A stretch of 64,000 nt of DNA from Bombardia bombarda (Eukaryota > Ascomycota > Sordariomycetes > Sordariales > Lasiosphaeriaceae). The translations under genes and the position numbers were made by a program. Where the stretch lies: NCBI GenBank assembly GCA_030512295.1, contig JAULSR010000001.1:9385001-9449000 (forward strand). Reading direction: 5' to 3'. This document shows positions 12,830-23,434 of this stretch, piece by piece (the first letter of the stretch is position 1; every line of letters starts with the position of its first letter). The notes below the pieces were generated by a model. The model saw only the letters and a program-made list of their open reading frames with translations, did no database searches and was not told the origin of the DNA.

Positions 12830-13284
12830 TGTTACAACCTGCCAAGCCATGTCAGCGTTGTAAGCACGTGACCACGGCCAGCCACGAGGTCAGGAGTGCC
12901 TACAAGACAATTGACCACAGGGTAATAGCACCGAGACAAATGGCATAGGACCTACGGGCAGGAGGATAGCTATACGACCAGGTGGTGATGGTACCTGGGA
13001 TGGCGCTGTGATACGGTGTCTCAAGCGAGTTACCGGACACAGCTTCCTAATAGGCTCGGCCTGTTACTTAAGAATTATTTAAGAGCAGCGAGCTTCCCTC
13101 GCTGCTTATACCAAGTCTCTACCTAGACAGCTTTCAATCTAAGTCTTTATCTGATTCTCAGAGGAAGAGGCGACACGCCTTACGCTACCCTTATTGCCCA
13201 GCGCAGCCTGACTTTCTGCCAACATAAACCCTTCACCAACAGACCCTTACCCTAACGTACCAGAGTAAGAGTCTGGGCGTAACA
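12830..13284. mobile_element. Solo LTR of an LTR retrotransposon, 455 bp
   Basis: The element starts TGTTACAACC and ends GGGCGTAACA, so it has a perfect 6-bp terminal inverted repeat TGTTAC/GTAACA with the TG...CA ends of LTRs. It is flanked by the CTCTG duplication and has no internal coding region. This is what remains after recombination between the two LTRs of a full element. TGTTACGCCC-type ends are common in fungal Ty3/gypsy elements, but the superfamily is an inference. Inside it is a perfect 9-bp hairpin (arms 13084-13092 and 13098-13106) next to an AT-rich CTTAA...TTAAG stretch. A non-autonomous element with short inverted ends is the alternative. Confidence 0.85.
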
Positions 13285-13289
13285 CTCTG
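13285..13289. repeat. Target site duplication CTCTG, right copy
   Basis: Exact repeat of 12825-12829. After it the F-box reading frame resumes with GCACGACATC. Confidence 0.9.
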
Positions 13290-14136
13290 GCACGACATCT
13301 TGCTACGCATAGACATTCACTCCCTATTCAAGTTCCGGCAAGCAAATCCTAGATCGAGAGAGCTTGTAGACTCTCTTCACGAATACCAATCGGTGGTCTC
13401 GCATGGATTGAACCTCTACTGCGCCTTACTGCGGACGCAAGTTGCCAAGCGCTTCTCTCTCTTCTATGTTTACGACGCGCTGTGCACCAAGACCTGCACC
13501 ATCTGCGGCGAGTTCGCCGGCTTCATATCTCTCCTAACCTGGAAACGATGCTGCTTTATATGCTTACGAACGGCTCCGAAAACCCGAGTGCATACTCGCG
13601 CCAATATCCGTATGCAAATGAGATTAAACAGGAGCCAAACAGAACGCTTAGTGTCGTTCAAGACTCTGCCTGGGGCATATGGGTTGGCAGGAATCGAGCC
13701 TCGATCTGGTTAGCGGATCGTCAACGTTCACGGGGCCACCGTGGAACTCAGATATGATGGGCGTCATTTTGACGAGGACACTTTCGTGGTTGGCGGAGTG
13801 CGACGGCCACTGACCCTCCACCCACGAAATAAGATTTTGAGGTATATGGGGATGTGTGCACTTCCTTACTATGATAGACAAACACGGAAAGTCGACCACG
13901 GGGTGTCGTGTTCTGGGTGTCGACTCGCCGTTGCCAAGGGTCTCGTCAGGAATCATGACAGGTCACGGAACTTGTCGGGCGAGGTTCAGGACAGGCTATT
14001 TACTCCAGATGGGCTTTTGGAACATTTTCGTTGGTGTGAACAGGCACAGCTCCTGTGGCGGTCAAGTGACGAAGGCAAAACCCAACCAAGCGAGCTATCG
14101 ACGGGTGATGTGCAATATTTTGGCGAGTCCGCATGA

Positions 14137-14561
14137 GGAGGTTATTGGAACTGTTCGCCGATATATTACGACTGGGCCCTATGAAGAGCATCCAATAGAA
14201 AGTAAACAGAAACTAGATAAATGCAAAAGAAAACATTTCATTTCATCGTCTATCCTCTTATCTGCCCATGCCCGCGGTGCACAATATGTCCCTGAAATCC
14301 CAAGAAATATGTCTGTCCTCTATCAAATACCTGGCCATATTGCTGATCTTGATCTAACTGAACTAATGTACGAGAACAGATGCTCCCAGTTTGATAACCC
14401 AAGCCCAAACACCTACCCCTTTCAGTTTCGATGAACCGATGTCCAAAAACATAAGAAAGTCCATGTGTACCTATGTACATGCGATGTAATTGGACAGGAA
14501 AAGTTGAACAATTATGTGAAGTAAACCTTTCCAAAAATGTAAGTAAACACACACCTGGCAT
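14137..14561. other. Intergenic between the F-box relic and the MFS gene 3' end
   Basis: This stretch of 425 bases is moderately AT-rich. It is shared 3' flank of two convergent genes; no further gene is seen. Confidence 0.5.
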
Positions 14562-16752
14562 TTACAACAACCCCGGAAGAAGCACATCATCATCCATAGA
14601 GTCTCGTCTCGCACGTGGCGACCCCTCTTGCGCCGAAGGAGCAGGCTTATCGTCCTCGACCATGAAAACTAAGGTAGCAAAAATGTTAGCACATCTCTGG
14701 ACCGAAACACCTTTATACCACCCGGAAGAAAGCTGCTACTCACCATGTGGCCTGATAAGAAACGACCCAACCAGCGCCGCCACGAAAATCACAGCCAGCA
14801 GCACGTAAAACGCCTGCGGGTACGACTCAATAGTTGCCGCGTATATGCCATTGAAAATGACAGGCGCCACGATCCTCGACAGCGCATGCAGCAGCCCAAT
14901 AGCCCCCAGCAGCTGGCCGACCCTTTCCGCCGGCACATGCTTGCTCAGCGACGCCTGGATCGTCGCCGAACCCAGCCCGCCAAACGCCGTGATCACGGCG
15001 CACAGCACAAACAGCGCGCTGCTGCGCACAAAAATATACCCGACAATGCCCACCACATCCGACACCAGCGCCGTCCTCAGGATCCAGATATCCAGCTTGT
15101 CCGCGCCGGCGTTGGACTCGACCAGCGCGACGCCCGACTCGCGCCGCCGCCGCGCCTCGGGCCGGATCCGGAAGATGTAGTTGATGACGGGGAACAACGC
15201 CATCAGCACAAAGACGCGCACGAACGAGACGAGCGAGATGAAGCGCGAGCTCTCCACCGTGTCCCAGCCGAATATGTACTGTACGTAGAGCACTATCACC
15301 TGGCCCGAGCTCATGGCGGCGCCGATGACGACCGTGTCGATGCCCGCCAGCAGGAGCAGGTTGCGCCGCAGTCGCGCGTTGCCGGGCCCGCTGGGGAAGA
15401 GGATCTTGAGAGGGGTAAACGGGTTCGACGACCGCAGGGAGCGCATGGCGTTGCTGAGGTGCTTGCCAAAGGGGATGACCCGGGAGACCGAGGCGGCCCA
15501 TGCCGGAACGGGGCCTTGCGGCGTGTCGTTCTCCAAAGCATGCTTCTCGCGTGCGATGAGCTGTCGCTTCTTGGACAGGGACTCGGGGATGATGTAGCGC
15601 ATGTAGATGACGAAGAAGATGTGGCAGCCGAGGGTTATGTAGAAGATGGACAGGAGCGAGTGCGTTACCCTCACCACCTCGCCTGCAAGGAACGGACCGA
15701 GCGCCAGGCCAGTGAACAGGCACGAATGCAGGTAGCCAATGGCCACGCCACGCCGTGACGGCGGCGTGCAGTCGCTCGTGTAGGAGTGTATCAAGACGCT
15801 AGCAGCGGTGAAAGACCCCGCGATCCCATCAAAGAAGGCCCCGAGGAGCATCCACTTGTAATGGATCGTGTCGGGATACTTGGCAGCCAGGATCGTAACA
15901 ATCTCGCTGAGGATGCCCCCGAGGGAAACCAGTACCAGCAGCCGCCTGCGCCCATAGCGATCCGAGAGGGCCCCGAGCTTGGGCGCCGTGAGGGAGCTGA
16001 GGAGGCCAGTCAAAACGCTGATTGTCAGCATAAAGGTAGCCACGCTGCGCTGCACCTCCGGGATGCGACACTGCGGGTTCTCCTGCCCAAAGATGACGGG
16101 CAGATATGTGAAGTTGGGATCGCTAGCCGACCGATCGGCAAAATACCGCTCACAGACGAGCTGGATCAACCTGATGTTGACATTAGCAAGCAAGAAACAC
16201 ACACAAATACCATAAAAAAAAGAGGGGGTCGCGTACAGATCCAGCTTCGGCACCAATGTACCACCAAACGCCAGGGTAACGAGCGCATACGGGCCCAAAA
16301 GCCACCGGATCTGCAAGGGAACACAGCACATTGGCTCAAATCAGCATCGCGAAAGCCACCAGAATAGTTGTGTCACAACACCACGCAGACGGGTAGCGGG
16401 TTGCATAAAGCACAGTGATGTCGGTGACAAAACATACAGATGGCTTCTTCCACCACGGCAGACCCTCAAAGTCGTCGAGCCCTGTCCAGACGGGGTTGTT
16501 GCCCCCCGGCCCAGGGCTGTCGTACTTCCTACTCCCGTCAACATCACCGTCGCCAGCATCCAAAAGAAGCGTTTCTTCGTTCACGCCGGCTCCTCGCGCA
16601 TCGTAATCGTCGGTGGTGGTGGTGGAGGATGAGGACGATGGCCCTGCCGTCGTCGTCGTCGTCGTCGTCGTCGTTGTGTACCTGCTCCCACTCCTACTCC
16701 CAGAACCGTCGCTGCGGCCGCTAACTGCTACTGTGTCCCTGCCCGTGGGCAT
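14562..16752 (-). CDS. MFS transporter, TetA/HIAT1-like
   Basis: Complement of four exons, 16752-16438, 16310-16237, 16170-14744 and 14668-14562, gives 640 residues. All junctions keep frame. The first intron uses a GTATGT donor; the second (66 nt, a multiple of three, so readable through) and the third show CTAAT and GCTAAC branch points. The first 100 residues are disordered, with a ten-Thr run and Ser run, and end in PWWKKPS before membrane segment 1. About twelve hydrophobic segments follow. The MFS motif A (GALSDRYGRRR) lies after the second or third segment. A hydrophilic central loop of about 80 residues separates the halves, and the tail is acidic (MDDDVLLPGLL). The family is a plasma- or vacuolar-membrane proton-coupled carrier; the substrate cannot be read from sequence. 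Confidence 0.9.
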
Positions 16753-18828
16753 GGTGTCTGTTTTGATGTCGCAGCTGTGCGACCCGAGATCTGCGTTTTC
16801 CCCTTGCCTTTTCTCGATATCCAGCCAGATAATAGGACAAAAATATGTGATGCAACCGACACAGTACGTTCGGCGTGCTTGTGAGAGGGGTCGGTTGGTG
16901 TTTGGTGCTTTTGCGCGCGAAAGTAGGCCGGTTCGTCAATCCACTTCTCTATGGCGACATGGGTACGACGACCAGCGAGCGACACGATAAGTAGCCAAGT
17001 GCGTGGTTCAACGTTGCTAGTTAAGGTATAAGTAGGTGTGACTGGCGTTGTTTACCTTCCTTAGTAGTCGTTATTGGCGCCCAAGCTACTCTATGAACAA
17101 CAATAAATAAATATGTAGTGGACGCGGGAGTTTCCAACTACTGGCGGCGCATGGAAGCTATACCAATGTATCCATGCGCTTGGCGCTTGGCGAATTGTAG
17201 CAGAATGTCTGACTGACTTCAACGAACAAAAAAAAAAAGATGGAAAGGAGAAGAGGGTAAAAATGATAAGGAGACAAAAACAGGGCGGACGGGATAGAAT
17301 AGCTTCCTCGTCGTCAGACTACCAACCTACGAATACTAATCGATCTATCTATCTACACCCAGCTAGATAGGTGGGTGGGCAAGGAATGGATGGATAGATG
17401 GATGGGCCGCTCTCAGGTACGGCACGGCGACATTCGTTCCAGCAAAGAGACAGCGACCATTGAAATGCCGGGCTAATTATGACGAAAGTGGAACACCCAT
17501 AGACGGCGGGGGGCAGGTGGTGGTGGCAGGCAGGGGGCCGAGATAAGGTAAGATGGCTGGGCGGGCAGGTTTCCATCTTGTGGGGGACTGGGGGACAAAG
17601 TCCCAGTGAGCTGGCGCCCGCCGGCCGTTCCAAATGTCAAAAGTACAGGGCATCATCTTCTGGGCAATCCAACACCCAGACACGTAACCCCCATGTCTGC
17701 CTCATTCAAGTTGCTATTTCCAATCATACTCAATTCCTTTTTAGGGCAAATTAAAACTTACAAACCACAGGTATCTTAGAACATCTTAGTTCTCGGTCCT
17801 CGGTCACCGTAAAAGCCCGTCAGCCCGTCAGCCCGTCAGCGAGGTTTTACCCCTGAAGAGCGGGAGTATCGGACATACCCAAACCGACACAGCACTGCGA
17901 TACATCCATATCGAGGTACAATATTTCGTGCAGTCGTCCGAATCTTGTCCGTCCATCCCCAACAACACAACGACGACCTCAACATGAGCGCAGAATGCGC
18001 ATAAGACATGAACACGCACACCCCCCTTCTCCTTTCACCTCTCATTCGTCTTTTCTCCTGTGCCGCCGCCCAAACCCATAGTTCTATGTAAACTTCCTGT
18101 CCACACATTTATTCCCGCTACCCCATGAAAGCAAAAGAACCAATTGCAAGTATAGCTAAGCGGCCAGCGAATCGATGACGCATGACGTTTCAGCAATGCG
18201 ATGCGAATCATCCCCCCCGCCCCCCCACTCATCCATCCATCTCAGCAATTTACAATCCCACCCACCCACAGCGCTGGCTACCTACCCCACGCCCCCAACG
18301 TAAGTAAGTATATGCAGAGGACATTTGACACGTGTATCAACGATTTCCAGAAACATTCAACATGCCCGCCAGCGTTGAAACCTGAAAATGACCTACCTGT
18401 TCGGAGTCCATGGACATCAGTTGCCCAAGATATTCATGGGCCTCATATACATTGTGTAGCAATCAGTGCAGTATGTCATGTCGGGGTTCACAGCTCATAG
18501 ACTCAGCGGTTCCACGTATTGCAGTTGCTTTGTGCTGTTGTTCTAGATGTCAGGGTCCAATACCGGACAATAGGACATCGATGCATCTTGTCCGCTCCCC
18601 TTCCCGCCCGAGCCGTTATGCGCGTGGTCTCGCGGTGATACGCCCGCACTGGAATGCAGACCCTGATCGTTATTGTCCAACTATTTCTTTTCCTACGATC
18701 TCAATATGCACCCAACAAATCACCAGCTAAAAGTAGGGATGTTCTATTTGTAGGTATCCGTAGATACCTCAGTATGCAGTATGTATATTATCAACCTCCT
18801 CCCCTATTCACCACCCACCACTCACCCC
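16753..18828. other. Gene-poor interval with small tandem repeats
   Basis: These 2.1 kb lie upstream of the MFS gene and downstream of ferrochelatase. They contain an A-run near 17229, ATAGATGG-type short repeats near 17390, and three copies of GCCCGTCA at 17815-17838. ORFs here are short and on both strands without recognisable products. Confidence 0.5.
17815..17840. repeat. Tandem repeat, three copies of GCCCGTCA
   Basis: Three perfect consecutive 8-bp units followed by GC. It is intergenic, with no evident function. Confidence 0.85.
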
Positions 18829-20273
18829 CTACCGCACCGCCAACACCTGCTGCCCAGCAAAAAACTTCTTCGACTCCAAACACCTATCGCTCTTGCACCC
18901 CGGACACCTCAGCCCCATCTGCGACGACGCAATGACCCCGCTGTCCAGATGCTTCTTGGCCAGGTCCGCCAGCGCCTCGATGAAGATGGGGTTCCCGTTC
19001 AGGCTCTCGACGCGCTTGACCGTGTCGGCGTGGCCCGACTCGCCAATCACCTCCCGATCCAACTCGTAGAGCGTCTCGATGTGGTCCGACGTGAAGGCGA
19101 TGGGGATCAGCACCAGGTCCTTCTGGCCCTTGGCGATGTACTCCTCGACCGAGCTGGCCGTCTGCGGGCCGAGCCACGGCTGCGGCCCCACCTGCGACTG
19201 CCAGCAGAGCCGGTACTGGTTCGAGAAGTTGAGCCGCTGCATCACCGCGTACACGGTCGCGGCTACCTCGGCCGGGTAGGGGTCGCCTTGAGATGAGTTA
19301 GTAAGCTGCGTAAATCTCGTAAATATGCTTGGAGCAGCAGGGTGAACATACCTCTATTCACAACCGACATCGGCAAGCTATGCGCCGAAAACAACAACAC
19401 AGCATTCTTCCTCCGCTCCTCCGGATACTCCGCCAGCGTCTTCTCGATATTACTCGCAAACGTCTCCACCAGCCCCGGATGGACAGGCCACCTATCAATA
19501 ACACTCCATTGGATACTCCCGTCCTTGCCATGGTCCGCCGGCCCGGCCTTGCCCTCGAGCCGCTGCCGCCACTTCCACAGCTCGTTCAGACTGCTGCCCG
19601 TCGTCGAGCACGAGTACTGCGGGTACTGCGTGAACGCGACGGCGCGCCCGCCCTTGCCGTTGCCGAACCCGTCGGCGAGCAGCTGGTTGTACATCTCCTC
19701 CGTGAGCGGGTTCGCGTACCGGAAGGCGACGTAGGGCTTGTGCGGCGCCGTCTCGGGCGAGATGAGGTCGAGCAGCTTGCACATCTCGGCGCACTGGTGT
19801 TCGGACCACTTGCGGATCGGGGAGCCGCCGCCGATGGCGGCGTACTGCTCCTTGATCTTGGGCGTGCGGCGCCGCGAGATCAGGGGGCCGATGTAGTTTT
19901 GTAGCCGGCCGAGGGGGATGAGGTCGGCGTCGGCCTGTGAGGGGTAGGTGTGTGAGGTTGGCGAGAGTAGTGTGGGTTGGTTTTTTTTTTTTTGGGGGGG
20001 GGGGGTAAGGGGTTAGAAACGTACAAATAATCTGCTCAAAAAATCGCCGACCTCGTCAACCGTGGCGGGCCCGCCCATGTTCAAAAACACCATGGCCGTC
20101 GGGCCCTGGGAGCCGACCTTGGTCGGTGGGGCGGACACGGGTGTTGCAAGCCATCGTAGCTGCTGCTGAGATGCGTGTCGGTGGTGGCCTAGAGCCCGGA
20201 GCTGACGGGTTGCGCTGGTGGGAGCTGCTGCGGTCCTACAGAGCTGGCCTACGGGGAGTCTGAAGGCGGCCAT
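18829..20273 (-). CDS. HEM15: Ferrochelatase (mitochondrial), haem synthesis
   Basis: Complement of exons 20273-20025, 19934-19352 and 19286-18829 gives 429 residues. Intron 1 (GTACGT donor) contains a T13G12 run. Intron 2 (GTATGT donor) has a perfect TACTAAC branch. The Arg/Ala-rich N-terminus of about 50 residues looks like a mitochondrial presequence, followed by the MVFLNMGGP start of the mature enzyme. Conserved features are QYSCSTTGSSLNELW, the catalytic SAHSLPM histidine and the FTSDHIETLYELD block. The C-terminus has CPGCKSDRC, spaced Cys-X2-Cys-X4-Cys. With the Cys of QYSC this matches the four [2Fe-2S] ligands known in animal ferrochelatases. The enzyme inserts ferrous iron into protoporphyrin IX at the matrix side of the inner membrane. 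The start lies about 0.7 kb from divergent Ku70. Confidence 0.96.
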
Positions 20274-20984
20274 GGCCGGTATATGGTATACCGGGTTTGC
20301 CGCGGGGCGAAAGTGAGCGGCGGCCGATTCGATCTAGAAGGGCCGGAGTGTTACAGAGGAGGCAAAGGTACAGAGGAGAAGAGTTCAATTGGTAAGTGGT
20401 AGTGTTGAGAGATCAATTGAACAGAAACTCCGGCACTGGAGATGTGTTTATGTGTGGGTGCGGGCTGGGAATCTCGGGTATTTTTCTATGATGGGATGAT
20501 GGGATGGCCAAAACGCCTGGGCGTCTGGACATCTGGTATCATGGCGGGATCGGAAATGCGGGTTGGTGGATTGGCTTCTCGCACATCCCGGTCCAGTCAG
20601 GTCTGCTCAGGGTTACCCTGGCTCTAGAGTAAAGGTACCCAACTTAGCTCTCAGTTAGCGGCTTTTAGCAAACTGCAGTGTATTGCCGCTTATTATGGCT
20701 AGGTGCTAACAGCACAACAATGAAACACTTGATTACAAGCAAAGTCACCAAACACCTTGAGGCCGGCCAATCAGCTCTGTGTGATTTGCACTTGCAGTTG
20801 CACCGTGTCGTCACATGCTCTGGCGTTTAGGCAGACGCGTCCCACTTCACCTTGCTGCGCGTTTCTAGTGAAGCCATCGCGTCCATAGGTCTTTCTCATC
20901 AACCCCCCGATCAGAACAATTGAGATCTTGAATCTACGAATCTACTACGACCGCCAATTCTCTTTACATATTAAAGGCAGAAAA
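20274..20984. promoter_or_regulatory. Divergent promoter region of ferrochelatase and Ku70
   Basis: This 711-bp stretch separates two divergently transcribed genes, so both promoters must lie here. I see no TATA box that stands out and no coding signal. Coregulation is not implied by the sequence. Confidence 0.6.
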
Positions 20985-23060
20985 ATGGCGTGGGGAGGCG
21001 ACGACGATTCACGACCTGATGGAGACGAAGGCGACGAGGAGCTCGATGAGACGGTAAGCTAGGCACCTCTACGGTCCGCCCATTCGACTCACTTTTCTGA
21101 CGTGTCCAACAACTGCTAGGACTACAAAACTCAAAAAGATGCAGTGCTATTCGCCATTGATGTCAGCAAGTCCATGTTGCAGCCGCCCCTCCGGGCGGCT
21201 CAAAGAAAGCCGACACGGACTCCGCCGTCGTCGCGGCCCTGAAATGCGCCTACCAAATCATGCAGCAGCGCATCATTGCCCAGCCCAAGGACATGATGGG
21301 AATACTGCTTTTTGGCACGGCAAAGTCAAAGTTCCGTGACGAGGTCAATACCCGCGCCAGCTCCGGCTACCCCCAATGCTACCTCTACTCAGACCTGGAT
21401 GTGCCTGCCGCTGAGGACGTCAAGCGGCTTAAGGCTTTGGTGGAAGAGGAAGACGACCCGGAGGGAGTTCTTGTTCCGGCTAAAGAGCCTGCTTCCATGG
21501 CGAACGTGCTGTTCTGTGCCAACCAAGTATTCACGACAAATGCCGCCAACTTTGGCTCTCGGAGGCTCTTCATCATCACAGATGATGACAGCCCGCATGC
21601 TAGAGACAAAGCCAGCAAGGCTTCTGCTGCAGTGCGTGCCAAGGATCTTTACGACTTGGGGGTGGTCATTGAGCTTTTCCCTATTAGCCGCCAGGACAAG
21701 AAGTTTGACTTGTCCAAGTTTTACGACGTATGCTTTCCCAAACATCCTTACAGGTCTTACAGGGGGGGCAAAAGCTGATCAGAGATAGGACATTGTTTAC
21801 CGTGACCCTGCAGCTGAAGCAGGCACGTCAGACGAGGTCAAGACCTCAAAGTCAGGCGACGGCCTGACCCTTCTGAGCTCTTTGATATCCAACATCAACT
21901 CCAAGCAAACCCCCAAGCGGTCATACTTCTCAAACCTGCCCTTTGAACTTGCCCCCGACCTCACAATATCAATCAGGGGCTACCTCCTCCTCCACAGGCA
22001 ACAACCTGCGCGCACCTGCTATGTCTGGCTGGGTGGCGAGCTAGCGCAGCTTGCCCAGTCCGAAACACTAAAAATCGATGGGGCTACCCGTACCGTCGAG
22101 AAAACCGAGATAAAGAAGGCCTACAAATTCGGCGGCGAGTACATCCACTTCAAGCCCGAAGAAGCCGTCGCCCTGAAGGACATGGGCAAGAAAGTCCTCC
22201 GCGTCATCGGCTTCAAGCCGCGCTCGCTCCTGCCCATGTGGGCCTCGGTCAAGAAGTCCGTCTTCATCTTCCCCAGCGAAGAAGGCTACGTCGGCTCAAC
22301 CCGCGTATTCTCCGCCCTCTGGCAGAAGCTCCTCAAGGACGACAAGATGGGCCTAGCTTGGTTCATCGCCCGCGAGAACGCCAACCCCATCCTCGTCGCC
22401 ATCCTCCCCTCCAGAAACCCAGACGACGAGGACTCAGGAACCCCGGCTTTCCCAGCAGGCCTCTGGCTGTACCCGCTCCCCTTCGCCGACGACATCAGAA
22501 ACGTCGAGCACCCGGCGCCGCCACGGGCCATAGACGAGCTCACCGACAAGATGCGCGAGATCGTGCAGAACCTGCAGCTGCCAAAGTCCATGTACAACCC
22601 GCTGAAATACCCGAACCCCTCGCTCCAGTGGCACTACAAGATCCTGCAGGCCTTGGCGCTGGACGAGGAGGTCCCGGAGACACTGGATGATGCGACCATT
22701 CCGAAATACAAACAGATCGACAAGCGGGTTGGCGGGACGCTTGCTGAGATAAAGGAGGAGGTTTCAGCCAAGGCTGTTGAGGTCGCCGAGGTCGTGAAGA
22801 GCAAAGGGGTGAAGCGAGAGACGGATGACGATGATGATGATCACCGGCCGGCGAAGCGTGCTAAGCCCGCCGCAGCGGCGAGCAAGTCGTCGGGTGTGTT
22901 GAGCAATGCCGAGCTCAAGGCGGCGGTGGAGCAGGACGCGCTCAAGAAGATGACGGTGGCGGCGCTGAAGGATGTGTTGGCGAGTAAAGGGTTGAGTACC
23001 ACGGGCAAGAAGGCCGAGTTGATTGAGAAGCTTGAAGAGTGGGTGGAGGAGAACGCATAG
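20985..23060 (+). CDS. KU70: Ku70, DNA end-joining factor, with an apparent frameshift
   Basis: Exons 20985-21053, 21120-21727 and 21789-23060. Introns are 66 and 61 nt with GTAAGC and GTATGC donors. Ku70 with Ku80 forms the ring that binds broken DNA ends in non-homologous end joining, and it also acts at telomeres. Visible parts are the acidic N-terminus, the von Willebrand A-like domain (LFAIDVSKSM, then the MMGILLFGT strand), the Ku core beta-barrel (KRSYFSNLPFELAPDL onward), the C-terminal arm (SLQWHYKILQALAL) and a SAP DNA-binding domain at the end (LKKMTVAALKDVLASKGL). Exon 2 changes frame near 21186-21189. Upstream it reads SKSMLQPP; downstream only the frame one base back gives GGSKKADTDSAVVAALKC. 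One missing C in the CCCC run explains this. Without the break the protein would be about 649 residues, the usual length. It may be a real lesion or an assembly error. Confidence 0.95.
21186..21189 (+). other. Site of apparent one-base deletion in Ku70
   Basis: The C4 run where the Ku70 exon 2 frame shifts from phase 0 to phase 2. The frame expected from the family needs five Cs here. Read as given, translation stops at a TGA about 17 codons later. Confidence 0.8.
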
Positions 23061-23345
23061 TGTGTTTGTGCGTGAGGTTGGGTTAGGTCTTGTATGATTG
23101 AGCTTTTTGGAGGAGCTTTGGCGTTGGAGCAAAGGCCTGGGTCTTGTGCACGGCGTTTGGTATTGTAGGTAGCGAGGACAAAATGACTACTTTGCTGGGA
23201 GAGCAACAATTCGAGAGAAATTCATTTGAGCTTCTTGTTCATCTTCTGAACTGAACTGGGGTTCACAGAGGTCCAGATATAAACTGATGTGCTGGTTCCG
23301 AGCTTCAACCAAGCGCCTTCTACGGTGGATGTCCACATCCACAAT

Positions 23346-23434
23346 TCTTCCGTAGTATAGTGGTCAGTATATGAGCTTGTCATCCGTCAAGTTCGGCATC
23401 GCTCGGGACCCGGGTTCAATTCCCGGCGGGAGAG
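23346..23434 (+). tRNA. tRNA-Asp(GTC) with a 17-nt intron
   Basis: The acceptor stem TCTTCCG pairs with CGGGAGA. The D arm is TAGTATAGTGGTCAGTAT. The anticodon stem TGAGC pairs with GCTCG, the anticodon loop carries GTC, and the T arm is CCGGG-TTCAATT-CCCGG. An intron of about 17 nt (23383-23399) sits one base after the anticodon, the standard position. The mature length is 72 nt before CCA addition, and the discriminator base is G. Confidence 0.92.

Larger units (their letters stand above)
12564..14136 (+). pseudogene. F-box-family gene disrupted by a solo LTR and a stop codon
   Basis: The 5' part (12564-12829; possible ATGs at 12564 and 12591) ends in the F-box start, residues LLDRLPLEL. 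It is interrupted at 12830-13284 by an LTR insertion. Removing the insertion and one copy of the CTCTG duplication restores the frame into WHDILLRIDIHSLFKFRQA. That is a typical F-box of the large fungal family with a following Cys-rich block (CTKTCTICGEF, KRCCFICLR). The same frame continues to 14136 apart from one in-frame TAG at 13711-13713. The tail carries the family's ALPYYDRQT, CSGC and LLEHFRWCEQAQLLWR blocks. Such proteins usually act as adaptors or unknown-function members of rapidly expanding fungal families. The good preservation suggests recent inactivation. Confidence 0.85.

Noticed and set aside
12830..12863. The residues after LPLEL (CVTTCQAMSAL) as genuine F-box coding sequence
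   Set aside because: They are encoded by the left end of the inserted LTR. The true continuation is after the second CTCTG copy.
14745..15758. Long plus-strand ORF opposite the TetA-like carrier
   Set aside because: Its Arg/Gln/His-rich composition is the reverse shadow of a GC-rich membrane-protein gene that has clear family motifs and splice sites on the minus strand.
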